A DNA stretch of 64,000 nt, from NCBI GenBank assembly GCA_951799405.1, contig OX637352.1:11790820-11854819 (forward strand). Direction: 5' to 3'. Under the pieces are notes generated by a model that did no database searches, was not told where the DNA came from, and worked only from the letters and a program-made list of their open reading frames with translations. Every line of letters starts with the position of its first letter. Within the stretch, counting starts at the first letter, position 1. The stretch is from Agapetus fuscipes. Taxonomy: Eukaryota > Arthropoda > Insecta > Trichoptera > Glossosomatidae. The translations under genes and the position numbers were made by a program. This document shows, piece by piece, positions 43,998 to 55,049 of the stretch.

Positions 43998-45262
43998 TAC
44001 CTTTTGTCCAATTTTGAATAGTCCTTTAACCTTTCTTCCCCTGTAATTCCTTTTTGTTGATTTTCCTGATTTCTCTTTTTAAAAACACATACCTTTCTCC
44101 CCGTCTTTTTAAATGATTTCTCCCCAGGCACTACTGTATCAAAAATGGATCTTATTTTTCTACCTATCATAAGCACGCTCGGCTCCATCCCTGTTGCTAA
44201 TGATGGTGCATTTCTATGATCTACTAAAAATTCCAAAAGCTTATCTTCATAATCGTTAGGAAACATACCATTTTTCATAATTTTTTTTAAAAAACTTTTT
44301 GTTGTTTTTACCGTATTCTCCGCCAAACCGTTTGACGCTGGGTGATTTACTGCTGAAGTTAAATGCTTAATATTTAAATTTTTGCAAAACCTTTGAAAAT
44401 CTACTGATGTAAATGCCGTACCATTATCCGTTACAATGCAACTTGGAATACCTAACACTGAAAATATTCTCTTCAACTCTCTAATTGTATGCCTTGCATC
44501 AATTTTATCAACTTTTACAGCATCTATCCAATTTGATGCTGCGTCTACTACGACTAAAAAATATTTTCCTGCTAGCGGCCCGAAAAAATCTAAATGTATC
44601 CTTTTCCAAATATGTTGTTCTACCGGCCAACTTTTCAACTCGACTTTATCTGGAGATCCCATATTTCTTGCACATTGTGTACATTCTCTCACTGTTTTCT
44701 CAATTTCTGTATTCATCCCTAACCAAAAAAAATAATTTCTAGCCAAAGTTTTCGTTTTTACAATTCCCATGTGAGATTTGTGAATAAACTTCAAAATATC
44801 TTCCCTTAATGCCAATGGTATTACCAATCTGTTTTCATAAAATAAACAATCATTTGATTCGCTTAACTTTTCTCTTAAAAACCACCATTTTACCAATCCA
44901 TTTGTCATTTTGGATTTATTTGGCCACCCTGTTTTTAAATATTCCTTTATCTCACAAATGACCTTGTCATTACGAGATGCTTTCTTGATGCATTCTACAT
45001 TTAAATTTGTTTCTACTGCAATACAGTTTAAAAATTCTCCTTCAACATCCTCAATGTTTATCTCATTTATGATCTCAATATTATCTTCCCCCTCATTATC
45101 CGTACTACTCATTGGTAACCTCGACAAAAAATCTGCTTTATTATCCTTTGACGGAACATATTCAATAGTATAATCAAATCCTTGCAAAATTAATGCATAT
45201 CTTTGTAATCTATTAGCTGCCAGTATAGGTATGTTTTTATGTTCACCCAAAATGTGAACCAA
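43997..45262 (-). pseudogene. RNase H tail and integrase, minus-strand LTR element
   Basis: 421-codon stretch that resumes RNase H (PSKDNKADFLSRL), then the integrase HHCC region (HKSHMGIVKTKTLARNYFFW, CTQCARN) and the core with D in LDFFGPLAG, D in VTDNGTAF and E in NGLAENTVK. The frame ends in an early stop at 43997, while the C-terminal domain carries on in another frame. Confidence 0.88.
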
Positions 45263-47318
45263 TGGCTTGTTGTCGCAAACTAGAATAAACTGCCTCCCAT
45301 AAATATATTGAAAAAACTTTTTTTAATGCGAATATAATAGCACATGCCTCTTTATCTAAAATAGAATATTTTTTCTCTGTATTCGACAAAGTTCTACTCG
45401 CATACGCAATTGGTCTTTCTAATCCGTTCTCGTATTGATGACAAATTATCGCCGATAGACCTTGGTCACTTGCGTCAGTAATTACCTTCACCGGTAACTC
45501 TGGATTATAATGTACCAGAATCCTATCGGAGACTAAAATAGCTTTTACTTTATCGAAAGCTAATTGACATTCTTTTGTCCAGCTAAATTTTGCTCCTTTT
45601 TCTAATAGTTTGTACAACGGCTGCAAAACGCTAGCTAAATCTCTTATAAAAATTCTATAATAATTTATTGCACCTAAAAAAGAGCGTACCTCCGATATGT
45701 CACTTGGAGTTTTCAAGTTTTTTATAGCTTCAACTTTATGTTGAAGTGGTTTCACACCATCCCTCGATATTTGAAATCCCAAATATTCAACTTCTGTCAA
45801 CCCAAATTCACATTTTTGTAAATTAACACTAAATCCACTACGTTCTAAACGCTTAATTACCTCTTCCGTTGCCTTCTCCAATTCTTGCAATGTATTCCCA
45901 TAAATTAACAAATCATCCATAAATGCTATCGCATCCAACCCTTGAATTGCCGAATATAAAGCTCTGCTAAATATCGCTGGTGACGTCGTGAGACCAAAAG
46001 GAAGTACCTTGTACCTAAATAACCCAAATGGTGACGAAATCACACAAAGATTTCTCGACTCCTCCGACAACCTAATTTGAGAAAAAGCATTTCTCAAATC
46101 TAATTTTGCATAAAATTTTGCTCCATTTACTCTATTTATTAAATCTTCTACTCTAGGTAACGGGTACTTTATTTTTTTTAACATTGGATTCAAAGTATTT
46201 TTAAAATCGGCACATATTCTGATTTCATCATTTTTTTTTTTCACAATCACTATTGGACTTGCCATTTCACTAGTCTCTACTTTCTCAATAATACCTTCTT
46301 GTAACATGCGATCTATTTCTTTTTCTACCCTTATTCTCAAATTAAAAGGAATTGGCCTCGGGTTAACAAATTTTGCCTTAAAGTCTTTTATAACTTCTAT
46401 CTCCGCTTCAAAATTTTTAAAAGTACCTGCTTTACTCTCAAAAACAGCTGGATATTTTTTTCTCATACTAGAAAAAAAATCTGCATTATAATTCGTATTA
46501 TTATTTCCTACTGAATAAATATTATCGCTAACATTGAATGAATTTATTTTAAAAGTATTCAAAAAATTCCGACCTAATAAAGAAGACGACCCTTTATATA
46601 CAACAATTATTTCTATGTACTCTTTACTTCCTTGATATTCTACTCTCATGTACTTACGACCTTTTACTTGTAGTTGAGTACCATCATAGCTTGATAATTT
46701 CAAATCACAATGTTCTAACTTAATATTTGAAAAATGTTCATTAAATATGTGCCAAGGAATAATAGTCACCCCAGAACCCGTATCTAAAATCATTTTTAGA
46801 TCTGTATCATTTACCTTTACGTTTAAAAAAATGGGACCATCCATCTCATTAATGGCCATTATTGTATTTATTCTTCGAAACTTGCATTTATTTGCATAAT
46901 GACCAGATTTGTTACATTTAAAGCATTTAATATTATTATTATTTTTATTTAAAAACTTGCATGCATTTTGTTTATGACCGAATTTACCACAGTTAAAGCA
47001 TTTATAATTATTATTCCTATCACTTGAAATACTTGCATGTCTAAAAATAGATTTCTTACTATCATTTGAATTATTTCGCTTGATTTCAGAATTTCGCTGT
47101 CTATCCCTTGACTTCCGAGTTTCTGTGGAATCCCTCGAATTACACGAACTCATTAAATTTATACTTTCTGAATTGTTTTGACCACACAAATGTTCCATTG
47201 TTCTCGCTAATTCTACACATTCAGATAATTTCAATTCCATTGCTTTTAAAAATATTCTCTGCTTTATTTTGTTCTGTCTGATACCTATTAAAAATATATC
47301 CTTCAAATTTGCCTCCAA
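45243..47318 (-). pseudogene. Gag knuckles, protease, RT and start of RNase H, minus-strand LTR element
   Basis: 691-codon open stretch. It has two CCHC knuckles in a row (CFNCGKFGHKQNAC and CFKCNKSGHYANKC), protease DTGSG, RT with FMDD in place of the usual YxDD, and RNase H beginning DASDQGLS. The frame is lost near 45300-45315, beside the A/T runs AAAAAACTTTTTTTAA, after FALKK. No zinc-knuckle or catalytic position is visibly broken upstream of that. Confidence 0.9.
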
Positions 47319-47331
47319 TCTATTCTCAAAT

Positions 47332-47697
47332 TTACAGTCTACCGCAATTTTTTTTCAATCTAGCTATATAATCCTTAATTGACTCGGTTTCGAGCTGTTT
47401 ACATGAATAAAATGACTCCCTATACTCAAATATATTTTTTTTTACCCCACAATGACCCCCAATAATATCAATCAACTCCTCGAATTTTGCCTCCGAAATC
47501 TTTTTCGGAAAACATAGATCAGACACCGTCTGAAAAGTCTCCTTGGTGAGAGACGATAATAGAACAGCCCTTCTGCGTTCTTCAGTTAAAAACTTCTCAT
47601 CATACAAAATGAGGACTTGGTCGAGCCGAAGTCTGAAGACATCCCAATCTCCAGTCCTATGGCAAAAAGGACTTAGACTCCTCAGTGTTCCCTCCAT
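47332..47697 (-). pseudogene. Gag N-terminal fragment of the minus-strand LTR element
   Basis: The likely start is the internal Met at 47697 (MEGTLRSLSPFCHRTGDWD). The segment resembles the gag-like N-terminus of K02A2.6-type retroelements: a helical region with LRLDQVLILYDEKFLTEE and a later YIARLKK. The frame breaks at a T8 run near 47348; the continuation is in another frame at 47318. Confidence 0.8.
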
Positions 47698-47727
47698 AGT
47701 CTGAAACGGCAGAAAGAAAGAAAACAA

Positions 47728-48168
47728 AAATCTTATCTGCTTCTGCGTCCGACAGTCCAGGAAACGCCTACGTGACCCTCAGAAAGTGGCTTCCACTCCC
47801 TGCAGCAGTCACCTCCAGGAAACCGACCCTCAAGGCTCCCAGCTCCTGCAGTACTCCCTGCAGCACTCCGCCCTAGTTGGATCCTCTCCTCTTGAAAAAA
47901 AAACCGCTGCAGTAACTCCCTGCAGCGATTCCTCTTGGCTCCGTGAGTTCTCTTCCTCTTGAAGAAAACCGCTCCTTCTCTTCAGACTTCTTCCAGTTCT
48001 CCCTGCAGCAACCTCGCCTCAGCTGGCTTCGTGATCCTCAGTCTTCAGATCCTTCTTCCTTCTCGAAGATTCCCACATGTTGCTCTTGCAACAATATTAT
48101 TTTATTTCTTCCAAAAAAAATTTTTTTATCCCGTTTTATATGGTTCTTCTTTATCCTGACTGCGCCAC
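47728..48168 (-). other. Leader of the minus-strand LTR element
   Basis: About 440 bp between primer site and gag. It is rich in repeated CTCCCTGCAGCA-like units on the + strand and has no long ORF. Confidence 0.7.
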
Positions 48169-48401
48169 TGTGATGTATTTTGGGGATGTTTATTGTGGAT
48201 GGGGGATATCAATCAGACGAACAGATGAGTCTTGGTTTCAATGTGATGTATTATTCCATTTCAGTGTTTACAAGGCGAGAGAAAAAAACAGACTGCTCAG
48301 TGAAGCAATAATAATCTCTAATAATATTATATTACAATAATACATTACCTTATATATGATATTACCTACTCTAAATAATCATATCATAATTATACATTAC
48401 A
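48169..48401 (-). repeat. 5' LTR of the minus-strand LTR element
   Basis: 233 bp, reading TGTAATG...CATCACA on the minus strand. Confidence 0.93.
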
Positions 48402-48580
48402 CATTCATTCGCAATTTCGGATATTTGGTCCATCCATACCTTTCTCGGTCTTCCTCTACCACGACATCCATCTATTCTACCAACATATACTTTCTTCGTC
48501 AGTCTTTCCTCATTCATTCTCTCCATATGCCCAAACCATCTTAACAAACTTCTTTTAATCTTCACTTTCACAGAGTGGTC
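48402..48580 (-). pseudogene. LINE-2 3' end (right half, split by an LTR element)
   Basis: Minus-strand MKVKIKRSLLRWFGHMERMN followed by EERLTKKVYVGRIDG and RGRGRPRKVW. It resumes the fragment at 43134-43363 and is homologous to LINE-1 but clearly a different family. Confidence 0.88.
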
Positions 48581-48695
48581 AATCTAATTAAAGGTCCAAG
48601 ATTTTAAATTATGATTACGGTCGTTAGACATTTTATGGAATGAAAAAAAAACGGATTTTACTGACCGTGCAAAAGAGAAGAACGATTTTCTCTAC

Positions 48696-48726
48696 GTTTC
48701 GTCGGAGTCATATCCGACGTCCTCAG
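48696..48726 (-). ncRNA. Hammerhead-ribozyme-like core (partial)
   Basis: Minus strand CTGAGGA, stem GTCGGA/TCCGAC, then GAAAC. Unrelated flanks to the 18.2-kb core. Confidence 0.3.
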
Positions 48727-48914
48727 GAGACGTGTGTCTTCTACAAAGAAGAACCACGAACTGTTGAATTATTGTTGTTTGATCGAGGCCGAAGGTTGTA
48801 GGTACTTTTATTAACCTTCGGTGATGCATGATGATCAAAGCGTGGGCTCAACCGACGACTAAAATGTCTAAGAATAGCCTCGTTAGAGATGTTATCTCTG
48901 CAACTGCAATTCAC

Positions 48915-49206
48915 GCCGACCTTGCCGTAGTCTAGTGCATTCTGATTCTTAAATGAAAGGTTGTGGGTTCGAATCCCGGCGGAGCACAACAAAATATACC
49001 ATTTATATTTTCAAATATGCTCTTTGCTTGGTGAAAAAAAATCATATACCTTTACCAAAGATCGGTTACTAAAGGTCCATCCTTTCAGCAACTGGGTCTT
49101 GCTCGAGGATTGGCGCTTTCTACAGCGACGACCAAGCTCGAAGAGGGCTCTTGAGGTGTGATGCACACAAAAACAGCGCTAACCAAATAAATCAGCCTAA
49201 TTTAAT
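48915..49206 (+). mobile_element. SINE-A, full, 90 bp upstream of exon 2a
   Basis: CCGTAGTCTAGTGCATTCTG to AATAAATCAGCCTAATTTAA; B box GGTTCGAATCCC is intact. Confidence 0.85.
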
Positions 49207-49296
49207 TAATTAATTCCCTGAAGCACGGCAAAGTGAACCATTTTTACAGCTGTCTGAAAAATCTGTTGAAATAACGCAGTGATTGTTGTTGGTCAG

Positions 49297-49418
49297 ATAA
49301 TGAAGAGGTGCGAGAAGCTAGTCGGCTCCTGGTGCTTTGCCCTCCTGATGAAGGCGACGTTCTTCGGCCACTTCGTCGGCGGCGAGGACATGCAATCCCT
49401 CCAGCCCTTCCTGCTCAG
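49297..49418 (+). CDS. slgA: Proline dehydrogenase, alternative exon 2a
   Basis: 122-bp exon between TTGGTCAG and AG|gtatcc, entering in phase 0 and leaving in phase 2. It encodes 40 residues plus a split Arg, with ALLMKATFFGHFVGGED at its core, the same block as exon 2b. Identity to 2b is 21 of 41 residues; the ends and the middle differ (for example GSWCF against GEKLF). It is too short to appear as an open frame from its own Met. Splicing 2a onto 2b would shift the frame (244 nt), so the two must be alternatives or one must be dead. The reading frame, splice sites and family motif are intact, so I take it as a usable alternative exon. Confidence 0.82.
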
Positions 49419-49463
49419 GTATCCTCAAATCCTTCCTTCCTCCTGATCCTTCCTGGCTCACCA

Positions 49464-49515
49464 TGTAATCTAATCTAACCTAAGTTGCAAATATATGCAT
49501 CATTGGGATTCCCAT
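49464..49515 (-). repeat. Rep-C tail fragment, just after exon 2a
   Basis: TAATCTAATCTAACCTAAGT to GGGATTCCCATTAT, starting 45 bp past the exon 2a donor. Confidence 0.7.
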
Positions 49516-49634
49516 TATACCGACGGTTATAAGGATTAAAAAAAATATTCACAACAACTTTCACATTATTGTGTGTATCGTGTTTTAGGTTTTTTTCTTA
49601 GCTAAGACTCATTGTTCTCCTCCTTTTCCTTGAA

Positions 49635-49885
49635 TTATAGGTTGGTATGAGGCTGACCACCCATAATGTAAAAAAATGGTTCACTTTGCCAATGTCACTC
49701 CTGTTTCAGGGAAGGTCAGCAAGAGTTGCAGGGCTTATGTTTGATTTGAGATTGGGTTTTTATATTGTAGGTCCACATGCGGCATGCGTGAGCGCGAAAT
49801 TATGCGTGTCTGCTTGTGGGAATGAATTTAATATGAACCTCAAATGATACATATCTTTGCAACTTAGATTTAGATTAGATTATTG
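49635..49885 (+). repeat. Rep-C, full
   Basis: ATTATAGGTTGGTATGAGGC to TTAGATTTAGATTAGATTA. Confidence 0.92.
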
Positions 49886-50404
49886 CAGGACTCCCTACCT
49901 CAATGTTCGGAGTCCATTATGTGGTGTTATTTCTCCTTCAGCGTTTGATTGCTGAGATGACTGGAATAGACAAACACACTCATTAACTACCTACATAATA
50001 TGTATGAGAAGAAACCATAGGAACGAGGCGCCATACTGTCGGCCTGAAAACATCTTATAATTATTTTGTTAAACATAGCGCGAGATACATACATATAAAA
50101 TATACATCAAGATGCAATATACAGGCCTGGATTAAGGACGGTGCAAGCGCTGCAACCGCACCAGGGCCCCTAGACTTCAAAACTAGGACAATGATTAAAT
50201 TTAACATTATAAAAAAAGAGAAAAAAGCTCTCATAAAGGAAGAGCTTTTTTATCTTATAAAATAAGAGCTTTTACAAGAGCTCAATTACTAGCTCTTTTT
50301 TAGTTTACACTGGTTCACTTTTTCGGTGTTATTCTCAAACAGCAAAGCCATTAAATGTAATAGTATATGAAATTCTGAAAATAAAGGAGAGGGTGGAGTA
50401 CAAG
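49886..50404. other. Intron between exons 2a and 2b, unrecognised part
   Basis: CAGGCCTGGATTAAGGACGG at 50124 looks like a hAT terminus without partner. A short palindrome around AAGAGCTTTTTTATCTTATA lies at 50240-50305. Confidence 0.4.
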
Positions 50405-50740
50405 ATCTAAAACGCAACGCAACTAAGCTACACATATAGTGTAACTTCTTGCCGCGTTATCCCCGGAGGGGTCGCATGTGGCGAGTTGAACCTATTTATT
50501 TTTACAGGTAAGGGGGCCGGCCTTACGCCAACCACTTCAGTTGAAGTGGAGGTTTCCCAGCTCCCGAGAGTGCTGGTACTTATTTCTTGTGAAGGCTGAG
50601 TAAACCTTGCCGGTATTTTATTTTGGGGTTTGAAATAAACACCGAAACGGGAAATCATTTCTGACACCCTCGGTGGGATTCGAACCCGAGCTTTCGGCAT
50701 GGAATGCAAGCACTCTACCACCTGAGCTATCGACCGGACT
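50405..50740 (-). mobile_element. SINE-B, full length
   Basis: AACGCAACGCAACTAAGCTA to GAGCTATCGACCGGAC; one of the least changed copies. Confidence 0.92.
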
Positions 50741-51062
50741 GCTTAGCTGTATTTAAGTCCTCGCAGAACATTGCGCCACTGTATGTCTCAGAGCTATGTA
50801 TGGGGGACACAGTAGAGGGTATAGGAGGAGAACTTTGAGACCTGCACGCATCACTGCTGTGAGGGCTCCAGAGGAAGGATTCAGGGCTCCCTGCAGAAGC
50901 AACATGGCTAATTATTTAGATTGTGTCTTTTGCATTGCTGGCCCTCTGCTGTGGAATGCCTTACCACACGAGCTTAGAGCTATGGAGAATGCAAATGCTT
51001 TTAGATCAGGATTGAAGACATGTCGGTGTCCTTGCGGTGAACTCACAAAACGGCTCTAAAAA
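50740..51062 (+). pseudogene. CR1/L2-like LINE, second family, RT C-terminus
   Basis: Contains CIAGPLLWNALPHELRAMEN and FRSGLKT, the same C-terminal block as at 9.4 kb but a different family. The reading frame upstream of 50796 is broken. Confidence 0.65.
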
Positions 51063-51109
51063 TATTGTCCAATTATTATTACGTATTATTATTTTATGCC
51101 TTTGCAACT

Positions 51110-51235
51110 TGCATTATTAATAATTACCCACATTTGTTGAACCAGGATCACAGTTATTGTCGAAAAGACACGGCGCAAGTGGGGCTCGGACTTGCGCTTG
51201 TTACAATAACGCAAATTCGAGCGTCAAAAAAAAAA
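51110..51235 (-). mobile_element. SINE-E fragment
   Basis: AATTACCCACATTTGTTGAA through the TGGGGCTCGGACTTGCGC region. Confidence 0.5.
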
Positions 51236-51239
51236 AATA

Positions 51240-52120
51240 TTGAATTTTAATACTTGTTTCTAGTCAGGCAAAATAATTGAAATGTATTGCATTCCTTTTC
51301 ACTCACTATTTAAAGAAACTTTCTCACTTAGAAACTTGAACGCCCACTATAGGTGCTGCTGTTTCAGTTTTCATACGTTTTTCTCTTTCTCAAAAAGTAA
51401 TACCATCACTGGAGGCTGTATTTTACTTTCCATACGTTTTTTGGTAAACGCTTCGATTGACGTAAGCTCGTAAGCTGTTGTTATACTAGGTTTTTACCGT
51501 ATTTTCCTACACGTATGGATATATTATATTTATACAGCCGGAATATTTCTACATTCAAGGAAACAAAGCCATAGTTTTCCCATTCGCTTTGCTGTAAACA
51601 TGTGTTGAGAGAAAAACCTCGAACCCTGTTTTTCTTAAGTAGTTTGAAAAGAAAAAAAAAGTGAGTCCTTTCAATTTTTTTTCGCCTTACATCCACGTCT
51701 ATAGTAAGGACCGCAAAACAACTTCCACAGACAACAAAAATGTGTCTGATCTGTATTATCATAGACGTGTGACGTTTGTCCGCCGAGAATTTATTTTTTC
51801 AATTTTGTGCTGAGCCCATTCCGAAGTACCTACAGTACAGTTATGTGTAGAACTAAAAAGTCAGGCTATTTTGTATAAACATCGCAACGGAACTAAGCTG
51901 CACTTATAGTGCAACTTTCACTTTTTTGGCGTGTACATATTATTTTCATTTTTCTAAGCGACCGTACGTCTGTACTGACGTGGTACTGACCGTACGGACC
52001 GTAATCTCTCATTATGAAATGTGTGCCCTTCCGCGTTTTCGTCTCATTTCCTCCTCATTTTTTTTGTGTGAGAAGATAGAGAATGCGGTGTTTTTAGTAT
52101 TGTGTGGTATTTTATTGCAG
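51240..52120. other. Intron sequence upstream of exon 2b
   Basis: No repeats recognised apart from a SINE-B tail fragment near 51885. Open stretches of 63-93 codons are unconvincing. Confidence 0.5.
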
Positions 52121-52242
52121 ATCATGAACCTGTGCAAGGCCGTGATGGGCGAGAAGCTGTTCACGCTGCTGATGAAGAAAACCTTCTACGGACACTTCGT
52201 GGCCGGTGAGGACAGGGACAGGATCGTGCCCTGCCTGGAGAG
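52121..52242 (+). CDS. slgA: Proline dehydrogenase, alternative exon 2b
   Basis: 122-bp exon after a pyrimidine-rich acceptor (TTTTATTGCAG) and before AG|gtatgg, phase 0 in and phase 2 out. It encodes IMNLCKAVMGEKLF, TLLMKKTFYGHFVAGED and a C-terminal PCLER, close to the PRODH family consensus and closer than 2a. It is probably the default isoform. Exon 2a lies 2.7 kb upstream. A 50-bp minisatellite with repeated acceptor-like motifs starts about 25 bp downstream of the donor. Confidence 0.92.
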
Positions 52243-52267
52243 GTATGGGAGACCTCACACAACTCCC

Positions 52268-52806
52268 ATCCTGACTTCCTTTCAGATTCCTTCATCACTC
52301 ATGGTTGTATTATCCAGTAACCATCATGAGCCATAACTGCCTTTTAAATATTCCTATATCATTCCTGCTTGTGTTGTCCAGCAACCATCATAACTATCTT
52401 TCAGATTCCTACATCACTCCTGTTTGTCTTGTCTAGCAACCATCATAACTATCTTTCAGATTCCTACATCACTCCTGTTTGTCTTGTCTAGCAACCATCA
52501 TGACTTTCTTTCAGATTCCCACATCACTCCTGATTTTTCAGCAACCATCATGCCTTCCTTTCAGATTCCCACATCACTCCTGATTTTCCAGCAACCATCA
52601 TGCCTTCCTTTCAGATTCCCACATCACTCCTGATTTTCCAGCAACCATCATGCCTTCCTTTCAGATTCCCACATCACTCCTGATTTTCCAGCAACCATCA
52701 TGCCTTCCTTTCAGATTCCTACATCACTCCTGTTTGTCTTGTCTAGCAACCATCATGAGTTCCTTTCAGATTCCCACATCACTCCTGATTTTCCAGCAAC
52801 CATCAT
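52268..52806 (+). repeat. 50-bp minisatellite downstream of slgA exon 2b
   Basis: About eleven units of the pattern TTCCTTTCAGATTCCCACAT plus CACTCCTGATTTTCCAGCAACCATCATGCC; the left units are more diverged. Each unit carries a pyrimidine-rich CTTTCAG and most a second TTTTCCAG, both acceptor-like. Confidence 0.93.
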
Positions 52807-53159
52807 GCGCCGTGTTTTTCTTATTTATAATTTAAAGGAATAAAAATATGGATGAACTATTTTCATGAATGATTGCACTAAATTGCCACATCCATGCAAG
52901 AGAAATATGATTATTTCTCTAATGTGTATTTTGCTCATATAAGATTGCTTCTTACAACGTCTACCCTGTAATTTAATACTTACGTATATTCCTATGTCCC
53001 TCCTTATAAACATATTACATTTTTACATCACTTATATATTTTTCTTTCTGGGGCAAATACCTGAGGACAATATTTTGTGTTCTGGAACCTTTTCAAAAAG
53101 TTAATTTCAAACTTATTTTTCTTTGCGAAATGGTTTTATTACCTTTATATTTCCTAAAC

Positions 53160-53388
53160 TTATAGGTTTGTATGAGGCTGACCACCGATACTGTAAAAAA
53201 TAGTTCACTTTGCCAATGTCACCCCTGTTTTAGGGAAGGTCGGCAAGAGCTGCCATGCTTATGTTCCTTTGAGATCTGGGTTTTAAATTTTGGCTCCACA
53301 TGTGGCAGTGTAAGCGCGAACTTAACATGTCTGCTTATGGGAATGCATTTTATATGAATCTTAAATTTAATACATCTTTGCAACTTGT
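53160..53388 (+). repeat. Rep-C, full, head-to-head partner of the next copy
   Basis: TTATAGGTTTGTATGAGGCT to CATCTTTGCAACTTG. Confidence 0.9.
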
Positions 53389-53625
53389 AAGTAATCTAAT
53401 TTGCAAAGATATGTAACATTGGGGATTCACATTATATGCATTAGACACGTACAAGTTTGCGCTTGCACATGCCGCATGTGAACCCACAATTTGAAAACCC
53501 AAATCTCAAATGGACATGCACCCTGCAACTCTTGCCGTCCTTCCCTGAAACAGGGGTGACATTGGCAAAGTGAACCATTTTCTACAGCATGGGTGGTCAG
53601 CCGCATACCAACCTAGAAGTCAAGT
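53389..53625 (-). repeat. Rep-C, full, tail to tail with the previous copy
   Basis: TAAGTAATCTAATTTGCAAA to CATACCAACCTAGAAGTC, ending 50 bp before exon 3. Confidence 0.9.
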
Positions 53626-53676
53626 CAGTATGGATATAGATGGAAGAGTATTTGATGGTATATTCTTTGTCTCCAG

Positions 53677-53763
53677 GTTGAGGTCGTTTGGAGTGAAGCC
53701 GATCCTGGATTATTCCGCTGAAGAGGACATCACACAGGAGGAAGCCGAGGAGCGGGAAGTCAG
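53677..53763 (+). CDS. slgA: Proline dehydrogenase, exon 3
   Basis: 87-bp exon between TTTGTCTCCAG and AG|gtggga; phase 2 in, phase 2 out. It encodes LRSFGVKPILDYSAEEDI and an acidic stretch TQEEAEEREVR. The SFGVKPILDYS segment is the conserved start of the PRODH catalytic region. The incoming split codon AG+G restores Arg after either exon 2a or exon 2b. Confidence 0.93.
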
Positions 53764-53999
53764 GTGGGACAATTCAAACATGCGTTGTGTTGAGATGAGG
53801 ATGTGGTGGCAAAAAATAACAGCTGGCTCATTTCTTCTTATTACAAAAGTCTCTTGCTATATAAGTATCATATAATATTATATAAGTTATTATATAAATA
53901 TCAAGAGAAATTCTGGCAGCGTTTGTTTCGACATTTAAAGCCGTGTATTTTAGTACTCGATAGCAAGCTGTCTATTTTAGTACTCGACAGAAAACCATC

Positions 54000-54110
54000 A
54001 TTTAGAAAAATGTGATTTTGTTCTGGAGGCACTGTACTAGTGTCCACCCTTCTGTGCCATAGAGTACAATTGAAAAGATGAAGCATCTCACCATATCGCC
54101 ACCTTAAAGG
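54000..54110 (-). pseudogene. LINE RT fragment
   Basis: Minus strand reads MVRCFIFSIVLYGTEGWTL, the RTE/BovB-like block around LYG-x-E-x-W-T. Confidence 0.6.
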
Positions 54111-54170
54111 TAAAACTGAATTAGTGTTGATTCACTGATTTGAGAAATTGTGGCGAAAACATGTTATCGG

Positions 54171-55049
54171 TAGGGACTGGAAAATAGTGGTGTTATTTTT
54201 TAGGAAATTCGCGTTATTTTTTTGTGAAATTCGCGTTATTTTTGATCAAAAACAGGGAAATTCGCGTTATTTTTCATAATAAACGGGGAGATTCGGTGTA
54301 ATTTTTAGGGTTGATTAGATGAAAATAAAGGTTTATATAATTGCAAAACAAAATATATTACTAATATTTACAATTTATTATGTAAACAACAATATGTACC
54401 TTCAAAAACAATGTATAAACAACATCTGAATCAATACGAGTATCTGCAACCGAAGATGGTGGAAGTACCCACCGAAAACGTTTTTGCAATAAAAAATACG
54501 CAAGTGGTACAAAACAATGTTTTTTAATTTTAGTTTCTTAAATTTATTTTTTATTATTTTTTAAAATAATCATTTTTTTACAAAAAACCATATAGATTTT
54601 TGAATAGGAATGCAATTCACCAACCTACTCTGCCTGGCCAGATACAGGTATTAATATCATTAATTAATAATTAATTATTGTTTATTTTGATGAATTATGC
54701 ATTTTTAATTACCCAATTACATCTGTTTAACCAGGGTCAAATTTATGGTCAAATGACCCAGGTGGGGATCGAACCCCGCGTCTAGTGTTCTAGCGTGTTT
54801 AAACGTTGAAAGAGACCAATTTTCCTGTGCTTTGCACCTTGCAAAGGGTTTTCGCAGGATTTTTTTCTTTCCCAGAAAATCGTTGCGTTGCAAAAGCGAT
54901 ACATGACAACTTTTTCGCACAATTTCTACCAAAAGTACGAAAATTCGCGATATTTGCGTAAAACCTGAAATTTCGCGTTATTCGCGTAAAAACATCAAAA
55001 TTCGCGAATAAATTCGTTTTATCGCGATCGCGAAATTTTCCAGTCCCTA
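54171..55049. mobile_element. Non-autonomous hAT-like element with CGCGTTATTT repeats
   Basis: 879 bp with inverted ends TAGGGACTGGAAAAT and the 8-bp duplication GTTATCGG (54163-54170, 55050-55057). Subterminal regions carry repeated GAAATTCGCGTTATTT-like motifs, on both sides, which may be transposase-binding sites. A SINE-E copy sits inside at about 54605-54812. Confidence 0.9.
54605..54812 (-). mobile_element. SINE-E inside a hAT-like element
   Basis: ATGCAATTCACCAACCTACT, AT-rich body, then GGTGGGGATCGAACCCCGCG (inverse B box). Confidence 0.7.

Larger units (their letters stand above)
43364..48401 (-). mobile_element. Ty3/gypsy-type LTR retrotransposon, minus strand, broken by frameshifts
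   Basis: 5038 bp with 233-bp LTRs (43364-43596 and 48169-48401), flanked by the 5-bp target duplication CATTC (43359-43363 and 48402-48406). On the minus strand the primer site TGGCGCAGTCAGGATA follows the 5' LTR by one or two bases, and the purine tract GTGAGGGAGG precedes the 3' LTR. It is inserted into a LINE-2 3' fragment, whose two halves flank it. Its coding region is interrupted at three places, but the LTRs differ at only one position that I can see. Confidence 0.94.
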
